64,000 bases of DNA from Mesorhizobium mediterraneum (lineage in GTDB: Bacteria > Pseudomonadota > Alphaproteobacteria > Rhizobiales > Rhizobiaceae): positions 62,001 to 126,000 of the forward strand of contig NZ_NPKI01000017.1 in assembly GCF_002284565.1 (NCBI RefSeq). The letters run 5' to 3'. The first letter of the stretch is position 1, and the number at the start of each line of letters is the position of its first letter. A program made the position numbers and the translations under genes. Positions 1 through 8,842 of this stretch are shown piece by piece. The notes beneath the pieces were generated by a model. It searched no databases and had not been told where the DNA came from. It worked only from the letters and a program-made list of their open reading frames with translations.

Positions 1-1044
1 CTTTATCGCTTCGAGGTGAACCATGTAGAGCAGTGCTATGTAGGAAAAAACCGCCGGCAACAGCGCGTGCTTGACGATCTCCGAATAGGGAATGCCAACG
101 TACTCGACCATCAGGAAGGCGGCCGCACCCATGACCGGCGGCATAATCTGGCCGTTGATCGAGGCCGCGGCCTCGATGGCGCCCGCCTTGACACCGGAAA
201 GGCCGGTGCGCTTCATCAGCGGGATGGTGAAGATGCCGCCCGACACCACATTGGAGACGGACGAGCCGGACACTACGCCGTTGAGGGCCGATGAGACCAC
301 GGCGACCTTTGCCGGACCACCGCGCAAATGGCCGAGCAGCGCGATGGAGATCTGCATCATCCAGTTGCCGGCGCCTGCCTTCTCCAAAAGCGTGCCGAAC
401 AGGACGAAGAGAAAGACGAAGCTCGTCGACACGCCAAGCGCGATTCCGAAGACGCCTTCGGTGGTCAGCCATTGATGGTTTAGAAACTTGTTGAGCGAAG
501 CGCCGCGATGCTGGATCACGTCCGGCATGTACTGGCCGGCAAAGGTGTAGAAGATGAAGACACACGCCACGACCACCATCGGAAGGCCGAGCGCGCGGCG
601 CGTCGCCTCGAGGAGCAACAGGATGCCAACGGTGCCGGTGACGAGATCGAGCGTGGTCGGCTGGCCCGGCCGTCCGGAAAGCTGGACGTAAAAGAGAAAG
701 AGGTAGGCGCCGGCGAATCCGCCCACCACGGCCAGCACCCAGTCGAGCACTGGCACGCGATCGCGGGGCGAGGATCTCAGCGCCGGATAGGCGAGGAAGG
801 TCAAGAACAGCGCGAAGCCGAGATGGATGGCGCGCGCTTCCGTGTCATTGAGGATGCCGAAGCCGAACACGAACGGCAAAGGCGAAGCATACCAGAGCTG
901 GAAAAGCGACCACGCAACTGCAACCCAGAGCAGGATTCGAGCGACTATTCCGCCCGGATGCCGGCCACCCGTATCGGCCTCCGCGACAAGTTGTTCGAGC
1001 TCTTCGAGATCGACGCTGGCCGGTTGTTCCTTCACTTCGCTCAT
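1..1044 (-). CDS. TRAP transporter fused permease (TAXI-type), partial
   Basis: This gene encodes the membrane part of a tripartite ATP-independent periplasmic transporter, which uses an ion gradient to import a small organic solute delivered by the neighbouring binding protein. Reading back from an ATG at 1044 (AGGAGG ribosome site just upstream) gives 348 codons that stay open to the window edge, so the C-terminal half is missing. The N-terminus is acidic and hydrophilic (MSEVKEQPASVDLEELEQLV), then come several hydrophobic helices and the start of the DctM-like part (NGVVSGSSVSNVVSGG, then NGQIMPPVMGAAAFLM). These segments are typical of the 4TM/12TM fused permeases that pair with TAXI binding proteins. 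It lies 69 bases after the binding protein gene on the same strand, so the two form an operon. The substrate is unknown. Confidence 0.9.
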   Translation of the reverse strand, partial: MSEVKEQPASVDLEELEQLVAEADTGGRHPGGIVARILLWVAVAWSLFQLWYASPLPFVFGFGILNDTEARAIHLGFALFLTFLAYPALRSSPRDRVPVLDWVLAVVGGFAGAYLFLFYVQLSGRPGQPTTLDLVTGTVGILLLLEATRRALGLPMVVVACVFIFYTFAGQYMPDVIQHRGASLNKFLNHQWLTTEGVFGIALGVSTSFVFLFVLFGTLLEKAGAGNWMMQISIALLGHLRGGPAKVAVVSSALNGVVSGSSVSNVVSGGIFTIPLMKRTGLSGVKAGAIEAAASINGQIMPPVMGAAAFLMVEYVGIPYSEIVKHALLPAVFSYIALLYMVHLEAIK

Positions 1045-1113
1045 GACGCCTCCTGTTGCGGATGGCCCCGGCGGGTCCACGGGACCGGCCGGACTGTCGT
1101 CAGATCACGAAGC

Positions 1114-2097
1114 CTACTTCAGCCAGCCCTTTTCCTTGAAGTATTTTTCAGCGCCCGGATGCAGCGGCGCGGAATTCCCCTCCGACACCATCTTGGCCGG
1201 ATCGAGATTGGCGAAGGCCGGATGCAGCGACTTGAACTCGTCGAAATTCTCGAACACCGCCCTGGTCAATTGATAGACGCTCTCATCGGGAACCTTGGCC
1301 GAAGTGACCAGCGTGGCGAGCACACCGAAAGTCCCGGTGTCGTCGGGATTGTTTGCGTAAAGGCCGCCCGGAATGATCGCCTTGGCATAGTAAGGATTCT
1401 CGGCAACGAGCTTGTCCACCACTTCTCCAGTTAACGGCACGAGCTTGGCACCGCAGGTGGTCGTCGGATCCTGGATGTTAGCCGAAGGATGGCCGACGCC
1501 GTAGAAGAATCCGTCGATCTTGCCGTCGCAGAGCGCCGGGCCGTGCTCGTCGGCCTTCAACTCCGATGCGAGCGAAAAGTCGGCCAACGTCCAGCCCATC
1601 GCACCGAGCAGACGTTCCATGGAAGAGCGCGTTCCGGAACCGGGATTGCCGACGTTGAAGCGCTTGCCCTTGAAGTCCTCGAATTTCGTCACGCCGGCAT
1701 TCGGATGCGCCAGGACCGTGAACGGCTCCGGATGGATCGAGAAAACCGCGCGCAGATCGGTATGAGCGCCACCGTCCTTGAATGATTCCTGGCCTTTGAA
1801 AGCGTTGTACTGGACGTCGGACTGCGCCATGCCGAAGTCGAGTTCGCCTTCCTTGATCGTGTTCACGTTGAATGCCGATCCGCCGGTCGATTCGACCGAG
1901 CAGCGGATGCCGTGTGTCTTGCGATCCTTGTTGAGCAGGCGGCAGATAGCACCGCCGGCGGCATAGTAGACGCCGGTGACGCCACCGGTCCCGATGGTAA
2001 CGAAATTCTGCTGCGCCATTGCGCTGGCCGAAAACAGCAGCGCGGCCGACAAGGCGGCGATCTGCGCTCCGAGGCGTGCAGTCCGGGCATGTTTCAT
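1114..2097 (-). CDS. TAXI family TRAP transporter substrate-binding protein
   Basis: This is the periplasmic solute receptor of the TRAP transporter encoded just downstream. The 327-residue product begins with a cleavable signal peptide ([10 protein letters not shown], a hydrophobic stretch, then SASAMAQQ) and continues with the TAXI-family opening [19 protein letters not shown] and later STGGSAFNV, features of binding proteins for glutamate-like or other carboxylate ligands. Length fits the family (about 320). It is first in the operon with the fused permease and divergent from the RpiR-type regulator across a 66-base spacer, which suggests that regulator controls it. The nearby aminotransferase and BKACE genes suggest an amino or keto acid ligand, but that is inference. 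Confidence 0.9.
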   Translation of the reverse strand: MKHARTARLGAQIAALSAALLFSASAMAQQNFVTIGTGGVTGVYYAAGGAICRLLNKDRKTHGIRCSVESTGGSAFNVNTIKEGELDFGMAQSDVQYNAFKGQESFKDGGAHTDLRAVFSIHPEPFTVLAHPNAGVTKFEDFKGKRFNVGNPGSGTRSSMERLLGAMGWTLADFSLASELKADEHGPALCDGKIDGFFYGVGHPSANIQDPTTTCGAKLVPLTGEVVDKLVAENPYYAKAIIPGGLYANNPDDTGTFGVLATLVTSAKVPDESVYQLTRAVFENFDEFKSLHPAFANLDPAKMVSEGNSAPLHPGAEKYFKEKGWLK

Positions 2098-2163
2098 CTG
2101 GTTCTCCCTTGGTACTTTGCGTGCCGTCGCGGCCGTCCGGTGTTTTAGTGTCAGGGCACGTCA

Positions 2164-3087
2164 ATGCATGCTACGATTGTTGCGCTTTATCAATCAAGGG
2201 AAATGCTTGTTACAATGGATAAGCGGGAGATGGGTTTCGACGCGCTTCTGGCACGCATACTATCCGAACTCCCCGAACTGAGCTCAGAACTGCGCAAGGC
2301 GGCGCGATTCCTGGTCGATCATCCCGATGAGGTGGCGCTGGTTTCCATGCGGGTGCTGGCCTCGCGATCAGAGGTGACACCGACGACCTTCGTGCGGCTG
2401 GCGCGGCGGCTAGGCTTTGGCGACTGGGCGGCGCTGCGCAAGCCGTTCGAGGACCGGTTGCGCTTCGGCAAGGCGCCTTTCGCGGCGAGGGCCGATGCGC
2501 TTGTCAAGCGCGGGTCGGAGGCGATCTTCGCGGAATCGCTGAGGACGACGGTGGCCAATCTGGCGGCGGCCGAATCGTTCAACGGCAGCGAAGAAATCGC
2601 AAGGGCTTGCGTGATACTGGAGAATGCGCAGCACATACGCGTCGCCGGGTTCCGAAGCTGCCGTGCGCCTGCCCACGCGCTCGTCTATCTCTGCCGGATG
2701 TTTCGGCGCGAGATCACGCTGCTCGGCGGCGACGGCGGTGCGATCGAGGCGGAACTCGCAGCGCTCGGAAAGAGGGACGCGGTCGTCGCGATCGGCTTTT
2801 TGCCTTATTCGCGTGAACTCGGGCCGGTGGTGGAGGCTGCACAACGACACAGCGTCCCGATTGTCGCGATCGCCGACAGCATGGCTGCTCCGATCGCGCG
2901 GCATGCCGACGTTACCTTGCGTTTCTCTACCGACAGCCCCTCCTTCTTCCCGTCGGTGACCGCAGCTATGGCTATCGTGGAAGCGCTGGCTGCAACGATG
3001 CTGGCGCGCAGCGGGACGGCCGCCGCGGCTCGTGTCAGAGAGACGGAACTGGAGTTACAGGCGTTCGGGGCCTATCTGCCGGAATGA
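2164..3087 (+). CDS. MurR/RpiR family transcriptional regulator
   Basis: A DNA-binding regulator with an N-terminal RpiR helix-turn-helix (about residues 30-105, including SRSEVTPTTFVRLARRLGF) and a C-terminal SIS sugar-phosphate-binding fold (about 145-285, including RVAGFRSCRAPAHALVYL). Family members sense a phosphorylated sugar or another metabolite of the pathway they control. At 307 residues it is slightly longer than usual because of about 20 extra N-terminal residues. The ATG at 2164 has an AGGG eight bases upstream; later in-frame ATGs at 2203, 2215 and 2230 are possible. It is divergent from the TRAP operon and lies between it and the catabolic genes, so local control is likely. Confidence 0.88.
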   Translation: MHATIVALYQSREMLVTMDKREMGFDALLARILSELPELSSELRKAARFLVDHPDEVALVSMRVLASRSEVTPTTFVRLARRLGFGDWAALRKPFEDRLRFGKAPFAARADALVKRGSEAIFAESLRTTVANLAAAESFNGSEEIARACVILENAQHIRVAGFRSCRAPAHALVYLCRMFRREITLLGGDGGAIEAELAALGKRDAVVAIGFLPYSRELGPVVEAAQRHSVPIVAIADSMAAPIARHADVTLRFSTDSPSFFPSVTAAMAIVEALAATMLARSGTAAAARVRETELELQAFGAYLPE

Positions 3088-3099
3088 GGAGCGCTGGCG

Positions 3100-4422
3100 C
3101 TAGGCCAACGCAGCGTCTATCGCGTCGCCGAGCCGTTCGACAACCGCGTCGATTGCTGCGGCGTCTATGATGAAGGGCGGCGCAAGCAGCACATGATCGC
3201 CGCGCAGGCCGTCGATCGTGCCTCCCGCGGGATAGACGAGCAGGCCGCGCGCCATCGCCTCGCGCTTGACGCGAGCATTTAATTTGCGGTTCGGATCGAA
3301 CGGCTCCTTCGACGAACGGTCTTCGACCAGCTCAAGCCCCATGAAGAGGCCACGGCCGCGGATGTCGCCGACGTGGGCGTGGTTGGAAAAGCGCTCGCCG
3401 AGGCGCCGGGCGAGATCGGCGCCCATCGCCTTGACGTTGTCGAGCAACCTGTCCCGCTCGATGACTTCCTGGACGGCAAGTGCTGCCGCGCACGCCATCG
3501 GGTGGCACATATAGGTGTGGCCGTGCTGGAAGAAGCCGGAGCCTTCGGCGAAAGCCTCGAAGATGCGGCGCGAAAGCAGCACCGCGCCAATGGGCTGGTA
3601 GCCTCCGCCGAGGCCTTTGGCGATTGTCATCAGGTCGGGCGCGACGCTGTCCTGCTCACAGGCGTGCAGCGTGCCGGTGCGGCCCATGCCGCACATCACC
3701 TCGTCGAGGATGAGGAGCACTCCGGCGCGGTCACAGATTTCGCGGATGCGTCTGAAATAGCCGGGAACGGCGGGCACCGCCCCAGCTGTCGCGCCAACGA
3801 CAGGTTCTGCCACGAAGGCCATGACAGTGTCCGGACCGAGTTCGAGAATTTTGTCCTCTAGCGCCTGGGCAGCACGTAGGCCGTAGGCCTCCTCGCTCTC
3901 ACCGGCTTTCTGGTAGCGGTAGGCATAGCATGGGTCGATATGATGCGTGTCGATCAGCAACGGGCGGAATTGGGCGCGGCGCCACTCATTGCCCCCGGCA
4001 GCGAGGGCGCCAAGCGTGTTGCCGTGATAGCTCTGACGGCGGGCGATGACGTTTCGCCGCTCGGGCCTGCCAGTCTCGACGAAAAACTGCCGTGCCATCT
4101 TGAGCGACGCCTCCACCGCCTCGGAGCCGCCAGACACGAAATAAACGTGGCTTATGCCTTGCGGCGCGCCGGCGACGAGTTTGTCGGCCAATGCCTCGGC
4201 CGGCTCATTGGTGAAGAAGCTGGTATGGGCATAAGCGAGCTTGTCGGCCTGTGCGTGAAGCGCAGCCGTCACGTCGGGATGGCCGTGGCCGAGGCAGGAA
4301 ACCGCCGCGCCGCCCGACGCGTCGATATAGGCGCGGCCATCGCGGTCCAAGAGTTCGATACCCTTGCCGCCAGCCGCGACGGGCAGGGTCGCATGGATCT
4401 GGCGATGCAGGATGTGTGTCAT
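3100..4422 (-). CDS. Class III PLP-dependent aminotransferase
   Basis: Fold-type I aminotransferase of the acetylornithine/omega-amino-acid group, moving an amino group between an amine or amino acid and a keto acid. The 440-residue product has the class III landmarks: SGGSEAVEASLKMAR (cofactor phosphate loop), FVAEPVVGATAGAVP, LLILDEVMCGMGRTG (Asp contacting the pyridine nitrogen) and MTIAKGLGGGYQPIGAVL with the Schiff-base Lys. The start at 4422 is chosen because GAGGAAAGC precedes it; an in-frame start at 4473 would add 17 residues unlike the family. It is divergent from the BKACE gene, and the intergenic region holds the 10-base palindrome AACATATGTT at 4469-4478. The substrate cannot be read from sequence. 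Confidence 0.9.
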   Translation of the reverse strand: MTHILHRQIHATLPVAAGGKGIELLDRDGRAYIDASGGAAVSCLGHGHPDVTAALHAQADKLAYAHTSFFTNEPAEALADKLVAGAPQGISHVYFVSGGSEAVEASLKMARQFFVETGRPERRNVIARRQSYHGNTLGALAAGGNEWRRAQFRPLLIDTHHIDPCYAYRYQKAGESEEAYGLRAAQALEDKILELGPDTVMAFVAEPVVGATAGAVPAVPGYFRRIREICDRAGVLLILDEVMCGMGRTGTLHACEQDSVAPDLMTIAKGLGGGYQPIGAVLLSRRIFEAFAEGSGFFQHGHTYMCHPMACAAALAVQEVIERDRLLDNVKAMGADLARRLGERFSNHAHVGDIRGRGLFMGLELVEDRSSKEPFDPNRKLNARVKREAMARGLLVYPAGGTIDGLRGDHVLLAPPFIIDAAAIDAVVERLGDAIDAALA

Positions 4423-4515
4423 GCTTTCCTCGATTGACGGTGGCGCGATTTGGAGCGAACTATCATGCAACATATGTTACAGAGCGTGCAATGGTGAAAC
4501 AATTGGACTGCGTCT

Positions 4516-5373
4516 ATGACTGTCGATAGGGACATGACCGGCCCCGGACTCGTAGCGCCCACTGCGATCGCCGTTGCGCCGAATGGTGGACGGCGTGGCA
4601 AGGGAGACCACCCTGCCCTGCCGATCGGCCCCCGGGAATTGGCTCGGACCGCCGCCGCCTGCCTCGAGGCGGGCGCCGCCATGATCCATGCCCATGTCCG
4701 CGATCGCGACGGCGGCCATTTGCTCGACGCGCACGCCTATCGCGAGACGACGAAAGCGATACGTGATGCGGTGGGCGAGCGGTTGATCATCCAGATCACC
4801 AGCGAAGCGGTCGGCCAATACCAACCGGCCGAGCAGATGGCGGTGGTGCGCGCTACCCGCCCCGAGGCGGTTTCGCTGGCGCTGCGCGAACTGGTGCCAG
4901 ACGCCGCCCATGAGACCGCTTTCGCCGAGTTCCTGTGGTGGTTGAAGGGCGAGCGGATCGCCCCTCAGATGATCCTCTACGCGCCGGAAGAGGCGTCGGC
5001 CCTAGACGCCATGCAACAACGGGGGCTGGTGCCTTTCGACGACATTCCGGTGCTCTATGTGCTCGGCCGCTACACGCCAGGACAGGTTTCGCGGCCGACT
5101 GACCTGCTTCCCTTCCTTGCGCATGATCGTCCGCGCTTTGCGCACTGGATGGTCTGCGCCTTCGGTCGGGAAGAAACCGCCTGCGTTGCGGCCGGTGCGC
5201 TGCTGGGCGGCCATGTCCGCGTCGGCTTCGAGAACAATTTTACTCTCGCCGACGGCACAACCGCCAGGGACAATGCCGCGCTCGTAACCGCAACCAAATG
5301 CGCTCTGACCGCTTGCGGCGTCCGGGCCGCCCAAGCCGACGACCTGCGCGCCGCCTGGTCGATCCAACGCTAG
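4516..5373 (+). CDS. 3-keto-5-aminohexanoate cleavage family (BKACE, DUF849) protein
   Basis: Member of the beta-keto acid cleavage enzyme family: zinc-dependent TIM-barrel enzymes that condense a beta-keto acid with acetyl-CoA and split it into acetoacetate and a new CoA ester. The 285-residue product has the expected zinc-binding HAHVRD segment (about residue 57), the GGH that follows, and QITSE and FGRE-like strand ends later in the barrel. Family members differ widely in substrate, and no residue here settles it. It is divergent from the aminotransferase, which could supply a keto acid from an amino acid imported by the TRAP system. ATG 4516 is used; ATG 4534 is an alternative. Confidence 0.85.
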   Translation: MTVDRDMTGPGLVAPTAIAVAPNGGRRGKGDHPALPIGPRELARTAAACLEAGAAMIHAHVRDRDGGHLLDAHAYRETTKAIRDAVGERLIIQITSEAVGQYQPAEQMAVVRATRPEAVSLALRELVPDAAHETAFAEFLWWLKGERIAPQMILYAPEEASALDAMQQRGLVPFDDIPVLYVLGRYTPGQVSRPTDLLPFLAHDRPRFAHWMVCAFGREETACVAAGALLGGHVRVGFENNFTLADGTTARDNAALVTATKCALTACGVRAAQADDLRAAWSIQR

Positions 5374-5425
5374 CTTTGCTCAGGTTTACGGTCGTGCGCG
5401 CTCCGCAGACAGATTTTGAGGCGGT

Positions 5426-5839
5426 TTGAAGAACCGCGTTCTCGGAGCGGCCCGGCTGCGGCCTCGACGGTTCGTCACACTTGTCAAAAATCTCTCTGCT
5501 ACGCTGCAACCGAACTGTCTGGCCGACGTTAAGGTTGTGGTGGCTGGGGAGACCTTCATGCAGACGTACCTCGTCGAACAAATGGAGGGCGATGACGTGA
5601 TCTCGGTGCGTATCGTCAACGCGCCGAGCCCTTTTAAAGCCGCCGCCATGTCGACAAATCGACATGTTACCCTGCGAACGTGGGAAAAGGATTGGATCCG
5701 AGTAACCGACGAGAATCGGGGCCATATCTTTGCATACTGCTTTGTCTCCGACGGAGACTCCGACACCAGCGGGCATGGCCCGAGAAAAACACTGAATAAA
5801 TCAAGAAAAGCCCAAAAAGCTGACCAGAGAGCCGGGTAA
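5426..5839 (+). CDS. Hypothetical protein, uncertain
   Basis: A 137-residue reading frame that resembles no family I recognise. The middle part (VVVAGETFMQTYLVEQM followed by DDVISVRIVNAPSP) has the alternating hydrophobic pattern of a small beta-rich domain, and the C-terminus is a basic, lysine-rich tail. It lies alone between the BKACE gene and the synthetase-like gene, with no strong ribosome site. A longer minus-strand frame overlaps it but has shadow-like composition (rich in Ser, Arg and Thr). The gene is plausible but may be chance. Confidence 0.3.
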   Translation: MKNRVLGAARLRPRRFVTLVKNLSATLQPNCLADVKVVVAGETFMQTYLVEQMEGDDVISVRIVNAPSPFKAAAMSTNRHVTLRTWEKDWIRVTDENRGHIFAYCFVSDGDSDTSGHGPRKTLNKSRKAQKADQRAG

Positions 5840-6106
5840 GCGCAAACCACTGGTCTTTGCACCTCGCTGTAGCGCGCAGATTTACCGATATCGCCAGAAC
5901 CGTGAACACCACGGAGCCAATACCGGTTGCGCTGGTCGGTACGCCAGGCGCGGTCCTTCCCTCGGCGCGACGCCTTCGCAGCAAGGAATGACAGCCAAAG
6001 GGCGCAAACGCGGCCATTTGGCGAAGATCGCGGCTTCATCAGAATGATCGATGAAAAGATTTCGGCCGGGGGCGATAAGTGATCTTAATCTTAGCGTGGG
6101 CAGCTC

Positions 6107-8842
6107 ATGTCTCCGGCATATTTGGGATCAGAAAAGGCGCGTCTGGATCTACGGGCGGATTGTCAGCCAGCGGACACCCGTAAATGGTCAAACGTCCCGG
6201 AATACGCACTTGATCAGGGCGGTCCTGTACTGCACCCTTATCAACGGATGGGCGCCGATTTTGCGAATGTTGCCGTCTTCGACCACCTGAGAAGCATCAC
6301 CAGCCAATATCCCGACAAGCTCGCGATCAGCGACGGCACCACCCGTTTGACGTATTCCCAGCTTTTCCAGGCCGTCGAGATGCTGTCCCACCGAATTGCG
6401 GCCGTCGTTCCCAACGGGCAGGCGATCGGGATCCTTCAGGCCAACTCGGCCTGGTATCCTGTGGCCATGCTGGCGAGCATGGCGATTGGGCGGCCTTCGG
6501 TGCCACTCAACGCGAGAGATCCCGACACGCGAACCAATGACATTGTCGTTGCGGCGCGGCTTTCAGCGGTTATAGGCGACGGCAATGGTCGCGCTGTCGG
6601 TTTGGCTCACGATGTCCACTGGATCGATGCGACCGCCAGCATCCCGCCGCAAGTCCAGCCGATACCCCAGTCCTGTTCCGTCTCGGTCGACGCGCCTGCA
6701 ATCGTGCTCTATACGTCAGGCAGCACCGGCCATCCCAAAGGCATAGTCAACAGCCAGCGCAGCCTGCTTTTGCGGGTCCAGCAATATGTCGACGCATGCC
6801 ACATCAATTCGGACGATGTTTTCCTGCCCTTGACCGGGCCTGCCACGATCGCCGGTTGCCGGGAGGTTCTCGCCGCCCTTCTTACCGGTGCGACCTTGCA
6901 TCTCGTCGAGGTGGGCGTCGTTGGCTTGCGCGCGGTCCGGCGCCTAGTGGAATCCGAAGGCGTGACCGTCACCTATCTGGTGCCGGCGTTGCTTCGGGCA
7001 CTCATGGCAGACAAACCAGCTGACGCCTTCCGCTCGCTCAGAGTGGCCCGGATCGGGGGGGAGAAGGTGTCATGGGCTGATATCGCCCTGCTGCGCAAAA
7101 CCGTTTCGAGCACTTGCCTCATCCAGATCGGTTACTCGTCAACCGAGACCACAGGGTCGCAATGGTTCTTGCCGCAAGACTGGCCGGAGGAAGGCGCCTC
7201 GGTTCCGGTTGGCTGGCTGCTCCCAGGAATCACCTTCGCGATAGTCGACGAAAAGGGGCGCCGCGTTCAGCCGGGTAAGAGCGGAGAGCTCATGATAAGA
7301 GGCCCATATGTCCTGCTTGGCCATTGGGAGAACGGCGCCGTCGTGCCGGTGGAATCGGATCCGGATGACCCAGATCTTCGGCTCTTCGCGACGGGTGACC
7401 TCGTCCAACTTGACAGTCATGGCCTGCTGCGGATCGTCGGCCGCAAGGGGCGCCAGATAAAGATCAATGGTCGACGCATCGAACCTGCCGAGCTCGAGCG
7501 GATGTTGCGTTGCGCGCCTTCTGTGGAGGATGCCGTGGCAATCGTGACCGCGGCAAATGAGCTTGTCGCATTCGCCATTCCTCAGCCATGGGCGGGGCCC
7601 GCCTTTACGGACGACCTTCGCCAGCTTGTCAGAACGAAGCTGCCGCCGTCGCTGTGTCCCGTGCGGCTTCACACGGTCTCCGGGATTCCACGTCTGTCGG
7701 GCGGCAAGGTCGACATGGCCACGCTTGCGGAGATCGATCTTTCAGCCACGAAGATCGCCCCGGCCGCACAGCCGTCCGATACGAGCGAGATCAACGTCCA
7801 TCGGATAGTGCAGCATGCCTGGAACAATATCCTCGACACACGCGTCGCTGCAGGACGCTGGGATGACGCAGGCGGAGATTCGCTGAAGCTGCTGCAATGC
7901 GTCATGGAAATAGAAAGCGCCATCGGGCAGGAACTCGGTCTCCAGGGCTTCACGGTCGGGATGAGCCTGGACGAAATGGTCAAGGCGGTCGTGTCGGCAC
8001 AGGCAGGCGACCTGCACGCGCGCGCGCAGAAGTACGATCCTCCTATTCTTTTTCTGCTCCCGGGATCCGTTGGCTATGGCCCGAGCTTTGCTGCCTTTGC
8101 ATCCTCGATGAGCAAGGTCGCACGAGTGACCCCCATCAAGTACCCTACGCTGGCTATGATATTGCGCGGACAAAACACCGTCGCCGACATGGCCGACTCC
8201 GCGGTGGAGCAGATCTGCCGCGCCCAGCCCACGGGCCATGTGCGCCTTCTCGGCCATTCGCTCGGCGGCGCCGTCGCGTTCGAGGTTGCGGAGCGTTTGC
8301 TGGCCGCGGGGCGAACTGTGAAGTTCCTGGGAATCCTCGACACGAGCCTCCTCGGCGAGCGCAGCACCTATTGGGAGATGGTTACCCGCACATTCGATCG
8401 GATCCGGACCAACCGCGTAACCGCTGACCGAATGGTGTGCCGCTTCCTTGCAAAGATCGCTGTCAAAACTGGCTTCGAGGCGCAGCTCGCCCGCATCCTC
8501 GATCGCTACGCCCGGGATGAGTTCAACGCGACGAGTTTCAGAACCAAACTGGAACTGCAGGGGCAGTTGCGGGGACGAGCCTTCTACCGATGGTTGGCGA
8601 TACCCAGACGGACGCTGCCGATCACCGCAACCCTCTTCCGCTGCGCTCGGCCCAAAATGCCTCTGGCCATAGGGTGGGATGGCGCTTTCGCGCATCTGGA
8701 TGTGATTCCGGTCGTTGGCAGTCACTTCGATATGATCACAGAGCCCCATCTCGTCATCAACCGCCCGCTCATCGAGAAGGCGGTGGAGCAAACCTATTCT
8801 TCAACCGAGGTTCGCAATCGGGAGTACAGACCATCGACGTGA
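6107..8842 (+). CDS. NRPS-like synthetase with A-T-TE domain order
   Basis: A 911-residue three-domain enzyme. Residues about 55-545 are an AMP-forming adenylation domain, with YTSGSTGHPKG at 202-212, GYSSTETTGS, a TGDLV motif and a C-terminal GGKVD lysine motif. A carrier domain follows, with DDAGGDS whose Ser592 is the expected phosphopantetheine site. The end is an alpha/beta-hydrolase thioesterase with GHSLGG (Ser718). At the place where amino-acid-activating domains carry the Asp that binds the substrate amino group, the aligned segment reads ATIAGCREV, with no Asp, so a keto, hydroxy, aryl or other non-amino acid is likelier. The first 45 residues match nothing I know; ATG 6248 would remove them. 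It heads a tight operon (GTGA overlap with the next gene). Confidence 0.87.
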   Translation: MSPAYLGSEKARLDLRADCQPADTRKWSNVPEYALDQGGPVLHPYQRMGADFANVAVFDHLRSITSQYPDKLAISDGTTRLTYSQLFQAVEMLSHRIAAVVPNGQAIGILQANSAWYPVAMLASMAIGRPSVPLNARDPDTRTNDIVVAARLSAVIGDGNGRAVGLAHDVHWIDATASIPPQVQPIPQSCSVSVDAPAIVLYTSGSTGHPKGIVNSQRSLLLRVQQYVDACHINSDDVFLPLTGPATIAGCREVLAALLTGATLHLVEVGVVGLRAVRRLVESEGVTVTYLVPALLRALMADKPADAFRSLRVARIGGEKVSWADIALLRKTVSSTCLIQIGYSSTETTGSQWFLPQDWPEEGASVPVGWLLPGITFAIVDEKGRRVQPGKSGELMIRGPYVLLGHWENGAVVPVESDPDDPDLRLFATGDLVQLDSHGLLRIVGRKGRQIKINGRRIEPAELERMLRCAPSVEDAVAIVTAANELVAFAIPQPWAGPAFTDDLRQLVRTKLPPSLCPVRLHTVSGIPRLSGGKVDMATLAEIDLSATKIAPAAQPSDTSEINVHRIVQHAWNNILDTRVAAGRWDDAGGDSLKLLQCVMEIESAIGQELGLQGFTVGMSLDEMVKAVVSAQAGDLHARAQKYDPPILFLLPGSVGYGPSFAAFASSMSKVARVTPIKYPTLAMILRGQNTVADMADSAVEQICRAQPTGHVRLLGHSLGGAVAFEVAERLLAAGRTVKFLGILDTSLLGERSTYWEMVTRTFDRIRTNRVTADRMVCRFLAKIAVKTGFEAQLARILDRYARDEFNATSFRTKLELQGQLRGRAFYRWLAIPRRTLPITATLFRCARPKMPLAIGWDGAFAHLDVIPVVGSHFDMITEPHLVINRPLIEKAVEQTYSSTEVRNREYRPST

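Noticed and set aside
5386-6039. Minus-strand 217-codon frame in the BKACE-synthetase gap
   Set aside because: Composition (Ser, Arg, Thr, no clear fold pattern) looks like a shadow; the plus-strand frame at 5426 is somewhat more protein-like.
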